DNA of 54,434 bases from Deltaproteobacteria bacterium. GTDB taxonomy: Bacteria; Myxococcota; Myxococcia; Myxococcales; 40CM-4-68-19. The stretch lies in contig JANYKT010000055.1 of assembly GCA_025358085.1 (NCBI GenBank), positions 1 to 54,434 on the forward strand. Direction: 5' to 3'. The notes below the pieces were generated by a model. The model was not told where the DNA came from. It worked only from the letters and a program-made list of their open reading frames with translations, and did not search any database. This document shows positions 38,782 through 46,791 of this stretch, piece after piece; within the stretch, counting starts at the first letter, position 1, and each line of letters opens with the position of its first letter. A program made the translations under genes and the position numbers.

Positions 38782-39726
38782 ATGACAACTTCCATGATGG
38801 CTGCTGTATCTGGTCTGGTGTTGGCGATGCTGCTCCTGCCCGCACGGGCCCAGGGGCAACCGGCCAGGTCCGGCGTCGCGATCTCCGCGCAATCCGACTC
38901 GGCCGAGCAGGCCAGGACCGCTTACACGCACGGCCAGGCTGAATACAACCTGAACAACTATCAGGATGCGGTCAAATACTTCGAGGAAGCTTATCGGCTG
39001 AAGCCAGTGCCAGGGCTTCTCTTCAATATCGGTCAGTGCTATCGCGCCCTCGGCGAGTTGCAACGCGCGGCCGCAGCCTATCGATCCTATCTGCGCAATG
39101 CAGCAGAGGGAGACCGGAATCGCGGCCGGGTCAAGGAGCTACTCACCGAAATGCAGACAGCGATTGCACGGCAGGAGACCGCGAAGGCGGCGAAGCCGCA
39201 GGGGCTGGCCAAGGACGCGGAGGGAAAGCAGGATGCGGCTTTGGCCGGCCCTCGAAGAGTGCCTGCGCCGCCAGACTCGAATGGTGCGACGGCCGCCCGA
39301 AGCAGCTCCACGGCGGGTGAGGCCCCGGTCGGCGCTGCGACAGTTGCCGGTGGAGCGGGCGCCGCGCGTGGCAACTCGATGAATGGCGGTCACGCTGTGA
39401 ACGTGAACTCGATTGCTGGCGGAGTCAGCGCTGCGCCGGCGAACGCCCTCGCCATTTCCCCGGCAGCGCGAATGGCTGACCCGGCCCCACGCCTCTGGAC
39501 CTGGGTGGCCGCGGGCGGAGCAGTGGTCGCACTCGGCGCGGGCACCGCCTTCGGGCTCAAGTCCAGGAACGCTGCGCAGGAATTGACCGCGCGCGAGCAC
39601 AGCACCAGCGAGATCGCCGCGCAATCGGGCGAGGTAAAGACCAATGCGACCAAGGCCAATGTGCTCTTCGCTGCGGGAGCGGTACTCGCCGTCGCGGCCG
39701 GTGTTTTATTCGTGATTCACTTCTAG
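38782..39726 (+). CDS. TPR-containing envelope protein of unknown function
   Basis: 314 residues from MTTSMMAAVSGLVL. A signal peptide ends at ...ARAQG. Two to three tetratricopeptide repeats follow (RTAYTHGQAEYNLNNYQDAVKYFEEAYRLKPVPGLLFNIGQCYRALGELQRAAAAYRSYLRN), then a long Ala/Gly/Ser linker and two C-terminal TM segments (WVAAGGAVVALGAGTAFGL, VLFAAGAVLAVAAGVLFVI). The layout is common in Myxococcota; the role is unknown. A longer start at 38674 is possible but would bury the signal peptide. Confidence 0.75.
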   Translation: MTTSMMAAVSGLVLAMLLLPARAQGQPARSGVAISAQSDSAEQARTAYTHGQAEYNLNNYQDAVKYFEEAYRLKPVPGLLFNIGQCYRALGELQRAAAAYRSYLRNAAEGDRNRGRVKELLTEMQTAIARQETAKAAKPQGLAKDAEGKQDAALAGPRRVPAPPDSNGATAARSSSTAGEAPVGAATVAGGAGAARGNSMNGGHAVNVNSIAGGVSAAPANALAISPAARMADPAPRLWTWVAAGGAVVALGAGTAFGLKSRNAAQELTAREHSTSEIAAQSGEVKTNATKANVLFAAGAVLAVAAGVLFVIHF

Positions 39727-39731
39727 TCAAC

Positions 39732-40388
39732 TCACGAGTGAATTGCCGGCGGCCTCGGCGCCTCTTGATAGGCGTCCGGTAACCTCTGCGGTGCCGCCGG
39801 CGCCAGTAGAGCGGATTCCAGGGCTGATGACAGAGCCGGTGCCTTCTGCGCGGGCAAAGGGAGGCTGGCCAGCAGCTCGCGCGTGAAGGCATCCACAGAG
39901 GGCCAGTCGGTATATTCATAATCGCGGCTGGCGTCGGTTTCGCGGTCGGCCAGGCGGGCGAAGAAGCGCATCACCCGCCGGAGGAACGGGCTGTAGCGGG
40001 TGTAGAGCAGCGCGCCGGCCACGGCAAAGATTCGCGTCGGCACCCAGGCGGTCGTCTTGATGAAGTGCGAGAGCGCCTTCGCCACCTCGCGGCGTGCGCC
40101 GGGCCGCGACCGTGCGGCCGAGAGGCTCACCGAGACAAACGCGCTCGGCCGCGCGAACAGTGCCTCGCGATTCGCCGTGCAGAAGGCAAGCGCCGCGCGG
40201 TGGTGCTTGCCGTAGCGCACCGGGGCCGCGACCAGCGTGAAGTCGAAATCCCCGCTGTCCGGCTGCGGCCCCACCATCAGATTGGCCAGCACCAGCGCGT
40301 GTCCGGCGCCTGAAATCAGGTCGGCCATCCGTTGCGCGACTCGGCCCGTCTGGCCGTCGCCAGTAGCGAATGCGATCAGGATCTTCAT
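39732..40388 (-). CDS. hemG: Flavodoxin-like protoporphyrinogen IX oxidase HemG
   Basis: 218 residues. A flavodoxin fold begins MKILIAFATGDGQTGRVAQRMAD (FMN phosphate loop) and continues with the HemG-type RYGKHHRAALAFC and FVSVSLSAAR segments. It oxidises protoporphyrinogen IX to protoporphyrin IX using menaquinone. The Ala/Pro-rich C-terminal extension of about 40 residues is unusual. Its start overlaps the ccsA stop by ATGA, so heme synthesis and cytochrome c maturation share one transcript (43794 to 39732). Confidence 0.88.
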   Translation of the reverse strand: MKILIAFATGDGQTGRVAQRMADLISGAGHALVLANLMVGPQPDSGDFDFTLVAAPVRYGKHHRAALAFCTANREALFARPSAFVSVSLSAARSRPGARREVAKALSHFIKTTAWVPTRIFAVAGALLYTRYSPFLRRVMRFFARLADRETDASRDYEYTDWPSVDAFTRELLASLPLPAQKAPALSSALESALLAPAAPQRLPDAYQEAPRPPAIHS

Positions 40389-41968
40389 AGGGCCACCGGC
40401 TGGTGGCGGAACTGGAGCCGCCGCGGAGCAAGGCAGAGCAGCATGGCCACGATCTGCGAGCCGATGAAGAACGAGAGCGCGAAGAAAGCGCTGTCCATGA
40501 ATCCATAGGAGTGCAGGCCGACGCCCAGCATATTGACCCCGAACCAGGAGAGACTCGTAATCACATTACCGAAGATGGCCATTGCCATCAATCCCTTCTC
40601 CCGCACGAATCCGCCCCAGCGAGAGTGCAAGATGGTCGCGTTCCAGAGGACGATCAAGAGCGCGCCGTTCTCTTTCGGGTCCCAGCCCCAGAAGCGGCCC
40701 CACGACTGGTCGGCCCAGATTCCGCCCAGCACGGTGCCGACAAAGCTGAAAAAGAGCGCGAAGCAGATGACGCCATAAGCCATCGAGGCAAGCGTCTTGC
40801 CGGTGGCGGGATCGGGGTGCCGAGCCAAGTGGCGCCAGGCGGTGTAGCCGAGCCCGAGTGCACCGGCGAGAAAGGCGCCGCTATAGCCGATGGTGACGGT
40901 AACAACATGCGTGGCCAGCCAGAAATTGGAGTCGAGCACGGCGCGCATCATCTCCATGGTGTCGCCGTCGGACGCGAGGTGATGGGCGACGATCAGCGAG
41001 GCGAAGCCGGAGGCCGCCGCGACCGCCGTGCCGAAGCCACGGCGGTAGATGCGCTCGAGAACGATGCCGACCAGCACCGCGGCCCAGCCAATGAAGATGG
41101 CTGATGAGTAGAGGTTCGTGACCGGCGGGCGGCCCTGCAGCAGGATGCGCGCGGCGAGCCCGGCGGTGTGCACCAGGGCGCCCGCGCAGAGCAGCATGAG
41201 AGCCGTGCGCTGCAGAAGCGCGGGCTTGCCCATCCACGAGGCAAAGAGCGTGAGCAGCGCCAGCACGTAGATGATCATGCCGACATAGAACGGCTGCGCA
41301 CGGTTGAAGAGCATCTCGCGCCAGGCCGCCTGTACCGTCTCGGGCCGCTGTGTCCTTTCATCGGCTGCCAAATCCGCGACCGCGGCATTAAAAGCAGGAG
41401 CATCCTGGGAAGCCCACGCGCGGCCCACCCGCGTCCACTGTTCAGGACTGGCGCCGGCGGCCTTGGTCTCCGCGACCCGGCGAAAGAGCACCAGTCGCTC
41501 GAAGAGATTCGCAATGGCTTGCTCGAAGCGCGTGCGCGCCTGCGCTTCGACGGCTTGCGCGGCCGTGGCCTGCCGCTCGAGTTCGGGGAGGAACGGCTCC
41601 ATCCCTTTGAACGAGAAGTAGCGATTGGAGGTCTGCCTCAGCCCCAGCAATCCCAGCACGTCGGGATCATTGATGACAAAAGAGAGCTGGGCGTCGGAGA
41701 CCTCGGGGCGAAAGAGCAGGTCCAGCAGCCACTCGTCGGCGCCGAGAGTGCGGCCGAGGTCCTGGAAGCTCTGCTGGCTGCGAATCACCAGGAGCGAGTT
41801 GCGCGCCAACGAGTCGAGCGGCTTGATGCGGCCGCCCTCGAGCACCGGGAGGGCGGCGAAGCCGTCGAGATCGAAGCCGCGCACCTTGCCCTGCGGCAGG
41901 AGCGTTGCCGCGGAAGCGACCATCGCCAGCAGAGCGATGCCCCAGGGAATGACTTTGATCAGCTTCAT
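40385..41968 (-). CDS. ccsA: Cytochrome c biogenesis protein CcsA/ResC (system II)
   Basis: 527 residues with an N-terminal segment, a large soluble insertion (about 40-215) and at least eight TM helices. The tryptophan-rich heme-handling motif IWADQSWGRFWGWDPKENGALL (WWD domain) and flanking His residues (LVHTAGLAARI, HHLASDGD) mark the heme export channel of system II. With ResB it carries heme to the periplasm and attaches it to CXXCH sites. It begins two bases after the resB stop. Confidence 0.92.
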   Translation of the reverse strand: MKLIKVIPWGIALLAMVASAATLLPQGKVRGFDLDGFAALPVLEGGRIKPLDSLARNSLLVIRSQQSFQDLGRTLGADEWLLDLLFRPEVSDAQLSFVINDPDVLGLLGLRQTSNRYFSFKGMEPFLPELERQATAAQAVEAQARTRFEQAIANLFERLVLFRRVAETKAAGASPEQWTRVGRAWASQDAPAFNAAVADLAADERTQRPETVQAAWREMLFNRAQPFYVGMIIYVLALLTLFASWMGKPALLQRTALMLLCAGALVHTAGLAARILLQGRPPVTNLYSSAIFIGWAAVLVGIVLERIYRRGFGTAVAAASGFASLIVAHHLASDGDTMEMMRAVLDSNFWLATHVVTVTIGYSGAFLAGALGLGYTAWRHLARHPDPATGKTLASMAYGVICFALFFSFVGTVLGGIWADQSWGRFWGWDPKENGALLIVLWNATILHSRWGGFVREKGLMAMAIFGNVITSLSWFGVNMLGVGLHSYGFMDSAFFALSFFIGSQIVAMLLCLAPRRLQFRHQPVAL

Positions 41969-41969
41969 A

Positions 41970-43151
41970 TCAAGCTCCTGCCGGAATGAGCGCCGGCTGC
42001 CGCCGCCGTAGCGAGCGGCCCAGCGAGAGCGCGAAGTGCAAGACCAGTCCCGCCGCCACCAGCACGCAGGAGATATAGGGCAACAGCCAGCCGGGATTTT
42101 CGACTACCTGCAGGATCGAGAGCGTATCGTTCTTGCCGAAGCTTGCCTGGTAGAAGGCCTTGCCCGCATAGCGCAGCGGTTGATTCATGGAGATGAGCAC
42201 GTCGCGCTCCTCGCCGCGCGCGGGATTCGACAGGTGCACGAGGCTGGAGAAGTTTTTCGGGATATCGGTGCCCGGATAGATATCGTGGCTGAACTTTTTT
42301 AGCGTGAGTGAGTACGGCAGGTACTCGCGACGCTGCCGCAGCGAGAGCGTATAAGTCCGGCCCTCATCGATGAATGTTTGCGGCGCACCGAGCCCATTCG
42401 AAACAAGCCAGGTGCCATAGCTCTTGCCGGCGGCAATGGGCTCGATAAAGACGGCTCGCAGATCGCGCTCATCGTCGCGGCTGACCGGGGGCAGCTCGCG
42501 CACGGCGAGCGACGTCCCGACGCCGGCGGTGGCGAGCGAGATCGGATCCGCGTCAGCCCGGCGCGAGAGGTCGGCGTTCTGGTAATAGCGCGAGACCTTG
42601 ATCGAGAGCGGCGTGCCCGGGACCGCGATCAGGTTCTCGTGAGAGAGCAGGGCCTCGGGAATGCCGTGCACCTGGTCGCGCGCAGGATCGGTGACATCGG
42701 TGATGGCCAGCTCCAGGTCGCGCGGCGATTCGAGGAAGGCGACGGTCTGTCCCTCTTCGATGGGAAGCTGCATTTCAACCTGCCGCGCGCCGCTGATGAA
42801 TTCGCCGACGAACAAGAGAATGAGTCCGGCGTGGACCAGCCAGAGTCCGCTCTTGCGCCAGCTTGCTTCGAGTCGCCGGCCCTGCGCGACGATCAGATTG
42901 ATGAGCAGCACCACTCCCACCGTCAGGCCGCCGGGAAACACCGGCAGCCGCAAGCCCATCCCGGGCAGATGCCACCAGACTACGGCGCTGCGGATATACG
43001 CCGTGACCGCGCCCAGCGTTCCCATCCGGACCTGGGCGAGAGTGCAGGCCACCACCAGGACCATCAGACAAACGAGACAGGCGATGGTGAGCTTGAGCGA
43101 CGCGACCGCGTCCAGGACGCGCGTCCCCGGATGCGCTTTAGTTCGCGGCAT
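41970..43151 (-). CDS. resB: ResB-like cytochrome c biogenesis protein (system II)
   Basis: 393 residues with TM helices near 18-40, 75-90, 103-120 and 355-375, and a large periplasmic beta-rich domain between. Motifs such as SLKLTIACLVCLMVLV, LWLVHAGLILLFVGEF and MNQPLRYAGKAFYQASF...VVENPGWLLPYISCVLVAAG are those of the ResB/Ccs1 family. It partners CcsA in heme ligation. It overlaps the upstream lipoprotein gene by 14 bases. Confidence 0.92.
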   Translation of the reverse strand: MPRTKAHPGTRVLDAVASLKLTIACLVCLMVLVVACTLAQVRMGTLGAVTAYIRSAVVWWHLPGMGLRLPVFPGGLTVGVVLLINLIVAQGRRLEASWRKSGLWLVHAGLILLFVGEFISGARQVEMQLPIEEGQTVAFLESPRDLELAITDVTDPARDQVHGIPEALLSHENLIAVPGTPLSIKVSRYYQNADLSRRADADPISLATAGVGTSLAVRELPPVSRDDERDLRAVFIEPIAAGKSYGTWLVSNGLGAPQTFIDEGRTYTLSLRQRREYLPYSLTLKKFSHDIYPGTDIPKNFSSLVHLSNPARGEERDVLISMNQPLRYAGKAFYQASFGKNDTLSILQVVENPGWLLPYISCVLVAAGLVLHFALSLGRSLRRRQPALIPAGA

Positions 43152-43794
43152 CGAAGTGGAGACTCTGCAGGAGGTGATTGAATTCGGGGCGCGCCTTCTT
43201 CACTTCGACTGCGTCGCCCAGCATCTTGAGGAACCAGGTCCTGTCGCCGTTGGTGGCCAGCGCGGCGACCATCCGGCTCTGCTTCTCCCCGTCGCTCAAG
43301 AAGTCATAGACGGCCAGGTCTCCCGCTTTCGCATGCAGCGTCACCCGCGCCGCAGAGAGCGCAGGTTCCCCGATGGCGGACAGGCCGATCTGGCTGCGCC
43401 AGCGATTCACGTTGGCCAGCTCTCCTCCGGCGGGCCCCGACAGGACCACCACCGACACATCGACGCTGCCGCCCGGCGGCCTCAGCGTCGCGTAGCGCAT
43501 TCCGCCCGGGTGCGTCTCGACCCATCCTCCCGGCAGGCTCCATTTGAGTGCGGGCCCGCCCTCCTCTGCCGTGGCAAAGGCGGGCGCTGCGGCGGAAGCT
43601 GGCGCGGCGGAAGGGGGCGCGACCGATGCCTGGGCGACCGCTGGCGGCGCGGCGGGGGCGCCCTGCGCTTTCGGGAGCGAGGCGAGCGTGACCTGCTCCT
43701 GCCGGCAGTCGGCACAAGAGAGGATCAGGACCAGGACTGTCATCAGCGATGGGGCCGGGAGCGTTGCCATCCCCGTGCTCATAGCGAGTTCCAT
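43138..43794 (-). CDS. Envelope lipoprotein at the head of the ccs-hemG operon
   Basis: About 218 residues. An N-terminal hydrophobic stretch ends VLVLILSCADC (lipobox-like), followed by an Ala/Pro linker and a compact C-terminal domain (ALKWSLPGGWVETHPGGMRYATLRPPGGSVDVSVVVLSG...NVNRWRSQIGLSAI). This looks like the small beta-rich domain often encoded next to system II cytochrome maturation genes. The start is uncertain: 43794, 43782 or 43743 all give a signal, with no clear Shine-Dalgarno. The function is unknown; linkage suggests a part in cytochrome assembly. Confidence 0.75.
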   Translation of the reverse strand: MELAMSTGMATLPAPSLMTVLVLILSCADCRQEQVTLASLPKAQGAPAAPPAVAQASVAPPSAAPASAAAPAFATAEEGGPALKWSLPGGWVETHPGGMRYATLRPPGGSVDVSVVVLSGPAGGELANVNRWRSQIGLSAIGEPALSAARVTLHAKAGDLAVYDFLSDGEKQSRMVAALATNGDRTWFLKMLGDAVEVKKARPEFNHLLQSLHFDAAN

Positions 43795-43912
43795 GCCTGC
43801 GACCGTCCCTCTGCAGAGCAGGCGATTCGCGGCGCAATTCGTGCGCACGGCGAACGGGGGCGCGCAAAGTCTGCGCATTGCCGCCTGGCACCCGGATTCC
43901 GCGAGGGTTCAG

Positions 43913-43932
43913 GTGCCAATGACCCGTGGCAC
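43913..43932. promoter_or_regulatory. Palindrome next to a sigma54-like site
   Basis: GTGCCA and TGGCAC, separated by eight bases, form a perfect palindrome ending three bases before the -24 element at 43935. It could bind an activator or a repressor. No identical copy was seen at the other sites. Confidence 0.4.
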
Positions 43933-43934
43933 AG

Positions 43935-43950
43935 GGGCACGGTCCTTGCT
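43935..43950 (+). promoter_or_regulatory. Candidate sigma54 promoter of the small cytochrome c gene
   Basis: GGGCACGGTCCTTGCT matches the consensus TGGCACG-N4-TTGCT at every position but the first. The predicted start is near 43961, 45 bases before ATG 44006. Confidence 0.7.
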
Positions 43951-44005
43951 CAAGCGCATCACAGCGTCGAGCCGGGATTGCCCGGCTCTGCCGGGAGGCT
44001 TGCAT

Positions 44006-44353
44006 ATGTTGAAGAGAGTATGGATAAGCGGGTTTCTTGCCCTTGCGTTGCCATTCGCTGCCGCACACGCGGAGGCGGACAAGAAGACCGAGCGGCTCTG
44101 GAAGGCAAAGTGCGCCACTTGCCACGGCGTTGATGGCAAAGCCCAGACGGACCAGGGCAAGAAGATGGGGATGGTCGACATGACCACCGCGGATTGGCAG
44201 AAGAGCCTCACTGACGATCAGGTCAAGAAGGCCATCGCGACCGGGTTGAAGCGGGAGAAGGGCGGCAAGGCGCAGGAGATGGATCCCTTCAGCGAGAAGC
44301 TGGAGGTCGCCCAGATCGATACGCTCGCCGCATATGTCCGCACGCTGAAGTAA
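44006..44353 (+). CDS. Small periplasmic cytochrome c
   Basis: 115 residues. The signal MLKRVWISGFLALALPFAAAHA is followed by a heme site CATCHGVDGKAQT near residue 36 and a Met/Lys-rich loop (KKMGMVDMTT) offering a distal Met. A C-terminal helix (VAQIDTLAAYVRTLK) completes a class I fold. GGGAGG lies upstream of the ATG. It is similar in type to the protein at 10995-11393 and would shuttle electrons in the periplasm. It lies divergent from the ccs operon and convergent with hemN. Confidence 0.92.
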   Translation: MLKRVWISGFLALALPFAAAHAEADKKTERLWKAKCATCHGVDGKAQTDQGKKMGMVDMTTADWQKSLTDDQVKKAIATGLKREKGGKAQEMDPFSEKLEVAQIDTLAAYVRTLK

Positions 44354-44382
44354 GGCTTGCCCAACAATGCAACCGTAGGGAA

Positions 44383-44417
44383 CCGCCGCTTCCGTTTCAG
44401 GCAACGGAGAGCGGCGG
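44383..44417. terminator. Bidirectional hairpin between cytochrome c and hemN
   Basis: CCGCCGCT-T-CCGTT pairs with AACGG-AG-AGCGGCGG around a 6-base loop. It sits between two convergent genes and has no long T-run, so it is either a weak intrinsic or a general stop structure. Confidence 0.6.
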
Positions 44418-44438
44418 ATTTGCGTGCATCCCAGGTGA

Positions 44439-45788
44439 TTAGACCGTACGCGAGAAGGACTGTTCCTGCCGTTCGAGATAAGCGTCGAACACCGTAGCGA
44501 CGTTGCGCACGAAGATGCGGCCGAGCGGCGTCAGTTCGATCTCGCGGCCGCGCACCCGCGCCAGGCCTTCGAGTTCGGGCCCCGCAAGGCGTGACAGCTC
44601 TCGCTCGTACCCAGGCACGCCGCGCAGGTCGACCCAGAAGTTGCACATCAACTGCGAGATGATGGCCCGGCGCTGTAGGTCGTCCGCCGTGAGCTGAATG
44701 CCTCGCTCGACCGCGAGCTCACCGCGATTGACCGCCTCTTCGTAGCGCGGCAGCCCGTGCGGGCTCTGCGCGTAGATGCCGCCGATGTCGCTGATAGCCG
44801 AGGCGCCGAACGCCACCACCTCGGTTGCCGCCTGGACCGTATAGCCCTGGAAGTTGCGCCCGAGCGCCCGCTTCGACTGCGCCTGCGCCAGCTCGTCTTC
44901 GGGCACCGCAAAGTGGTCCATGCCGATCTGCTGGTAGCCGGCTCCGGTCAGGGCCTCCCAGGCGAGACGAAACAACTCGAGCTTCTCGTACGCTCGCGGA
45001 ATGCCCGCGACGGCCAGACGCTTCTGATTCGGACGCACCTCGGGCACGAACGCAAAGCTGTAGACGGCAAGCCGGTCGGGCCGCATCTCGAGAACCTGCT
45101 CGAGAGTGCGCTGCCAGGTCTTCGGCGTCTGGTGGGGAAGGCCATAAATAAGATCGAAGTTAATCCCTTTGAATCCAAGCGCGCGGGCGTGGTCGAGCGC
45201 AGCGCGCGTCTCCTCGACGGACTGCACCCGATCAATGGCCTTCTGCACCACGGGGTCGAGGTCCTGCACGCCGACGGAGATGCGGTTGAACCCGAGCTGG
45301 CGCAGCACCTCGAGCTGGGAGCGAGAGGTCACGACCGGATCGATCTCGATGGCCACCTCCGCATTCGGCAGCACGCGGAAGCGATCGGTGATCGCCGTCC
45401 AGAGCGTCTCGATCTGCCGCTCGTCCAGAAAGGTCGGCGTTCCCCCGCCCCAATGGATCTGCGACAGCGAACGTCGATCGCCCAGGTGCCTGGCGACGGT
45501 GTCCATCTCGCGCGTCAGCGTCTCGATATAGCGGTCGGCCTTGTCCCGGCTGCGGGTGACAACCACGTTGCATCCGCAAAAAGTGCACCGCTCCCTGCAG
45601 AACGGAATGTGCACGTACGTCGAGAGCGGCGCAGCCGGAGTCTGCGAGGCGCGGTGGAGCGCTGCGGCGAGCGCAGCCGGGCCCACGGCCTCGGTCCAGG
45701 CGGGTACGGTCGGATAGCTGGTGTAGCGCGGCGCGGGGACGTCGTAGCGGCGCAGGACTTCTTCACTGACGGGCGGAAAGGTCGGCAT
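44439..45788 (-). CDS. hemN: Oxygen-independent coproporphyrinogen III oxidase HemN
   Basis: A 449-residue radical SAM enzyme. The cluster motif is CRERCTFCGC (C-X3-C-X2-C, near residue 65), followed by the GGGTPTFL SAM-binding segment, ISVGVQDLDPVVQKAIDR and NFDLIYGLPHQT. The HemN-type C-terminal domain ends ...LTPLGRIFVRNVATVFDAYL. It makes protoporphyrinogen IX without oxygen, so heme can be formed anaerobically. It lies 15 bases after the response regulator gene (46562-45804), so the two are one operon under the sigma54-like site at 46578. Confidence 0.95.
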   Translation of the reverse strand: MPTFPPVSEEVLRRYDVPAPRYTSYPTVPAWTEAVGPAALAAALHRASQTPAAPLSTYVHIPFCRERCTFCGCNVVVTRSRDKADRYIETLTREMDTVARHLGDRRSLSQIHWGGGTPTFLDERQIETLWTAITDRFRVLPNAEVAIEIDPVVTSRSQLEVLRQLGFNRISVGVQDLDPVVQKAIDRVQSVEETRAALDHARALGFKGINFDLIYGLPHQTPKTWQRTLEQVLEMRPDRLAVYSFAFVPEVRPNQKRLAVAGIPRAYEKLELFRLAWEALTGAGYQQIGMDHFAVPEDELAQAQSKRALGRNFQGYTVQAATEVVAFGASAISDIGGIYAQSPHGLPRYEEAVNRGELAVERGIQLTADDLQRRAIISQLMCNFWVDLRGVPGYERELSRLAGPELEGLARVRGREIELTPLGRIFVRNVATVFDAYLERQEQSFSRTV

Positions 45789-45803
45789 GACCCTGCATCA
45801 GAT

Positions 45804-46562
45804 TCACGATTCGTGCCCGCCCCCTGAAGTGCTGCGGGCCAGCGACGGGGCTGCCTGAACCGGGTGTCGAGCCGCGGTGCCGTACTCCTTCAGGCGGTAT
45901 TGAATCTTCCGTACGCTGATGCCGAGGATCTCGGCGGTGCGAGTGGTCGATCCGGAAACCATCTCCAGCGTCCGCACGATCGCTTCGTGCTCGATCTCAT
46001 GGAGCGAGGCGCCCGGGACAAAGCCCCAGCTTTCACGCGTCAAGGGCCGAGGCTCGCTCACGGTCGCGGGGACCGCGGTCTTGCTGTTTGCAGCGCGCTG
46101 CAACACTTCGAGGATGGCCTGCAGCTCCAGCGCGCCGCCAACGATACCCTCGAGCCGGAAACGCTCGCGCAGGTTCCGTGCATCGTTGATGAGGCGCGCC
46201 TTCTCGAGCGCCTTCTCAACAAAGACCAGCACCGAGGCTGCTTCGAGCGGGACCATAAGATAGTTCTCGGCGCCGGCTTTCAGCGCCTCAATGGCAATCT
46301 CGACGCCGGAGGAGGGCGTCATCATCAAGAAGACGGCCCGGAGGCCCTCTTCCTTTGCTCTCTTGAGCAGCGTGACGCCGCTCATCCGCGGTAAATGTAC
46401 GTTCGCGAGCACGACCTGCGCATCAAACTCTTGCAGGCGCGCAAGGGCCTCCTCACCGTCCTGCGCTTCGAGTAATTCATATGCTTCCGGCGCGAGGATG
46501 CTTCGGAGTGCGTCGCGGGAGCTCTGCTCTTCGGCGACGATGAGGATGCGGTCTTTCGCCAT
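45804..46562 (-). CDS. Degenerate response regulator: pseudo-receiver plus Fis HTH, AAA+ domain deleted
   Basis: 252 residues. The receiver-like domain (1-120) has Asn54 where the phosphorylated Asp should be (VVLANVHLPRMSG) and Val104 in place of the conserved Lys (YLMVPLE). After a linker, about 25 residues of an AAA+ domain start remain (IVGGALELQAILEVLQRAANSKTAV). The chain then passes directly to an NtrC-type Fis helix-turn-helix (SLHEIEHEAIVRTLEMVSGSTTRTAEILGISVRKIQYRLKEYG). It can neither be phosphorylated normally nor drive sigma54, but could bind DNA, perhaps as a modulator of sites shared with the full-length regulator. It is co-transcribed with hemN. The ATG lacks a Shine-Dalgarno. 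Confidence 0.88.
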   Translation of the reverse strand: MAKDRILIVAEEQSSRDALRSILAPEAYELLEAQDGEEALARLQEFDAQVVLANVHLPRMSGVTLLKRAKEEGLRAVFLMMTPSSGVEIAIEALKAGAENYLMVPLEAASVLVFVEKALEKARLINDARNLRERFRLEGIVGGALELQAILEVLQRAANSKTAVPATVSEPRPLTRESWGFVPGASLHEIEHEAIVRTLEMVSGSTTRTAEILGISVRKIQYRLKEYGTAARHPVQAAPSLARSTSGGGHES

Positions 46563-46577
46563 TTGAAGAAATCAATA

Positions 46578-46593
46578 AGCAAGCACCGTGCCC
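46578..46593 (-). promoter_or_regulatory. Candidate sigma54 promoter of the regulator-hemN operon
   Basis: Minus-strand GGGCACGGTGCTTGCT matches the consensus except at position 1 and is nearly identical to the site at 43935. The predicted start (about 46567) leaves only about five bases before ATG 46562. Confidence 0.6.
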
Positions 46594-46663
46594 TGTCGCT
46601 GGACTTGCTCGGGTTACGCACGCGAAACAACGCGGCGTCCGTCGACCTGCGCCGCGCGCAACC

Positions 46664-46679
46664 TGGCGGGCCTCTTGCA
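46664..46679 (+). promoter_or_regulatory. Candidate sigma54 promoter of hemA
   Basis: TGGCGGGCCTCTTGCA fits TGGCACG-N4-TTGCA except at A5 and C6. The predicted start is near 46690, about 100 bases before ATG 46792. The 70 bases between this site and the divergent one at 46578 could hold a shared activator site. Confidence 0.55.
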
Positions 46680-46791
46680 CCTGCGTCGGGGCGTGAAGCG
46701 ATCTCCAGTCACTTCTTGGCAAATCCACGCAGGTTTTGCATCGGCCCTTGCGGGCCGCGCAGTCTTTGCACCCTTCCCCGGGGACTGAGCC

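Noticed and set aside
42320-42420. GTGCCA-type half sites near other genes as extra activator sites
   Set aside because: Single half sites are common in this GC-rich sequence, and none is paired or next to a -24/-12 element.
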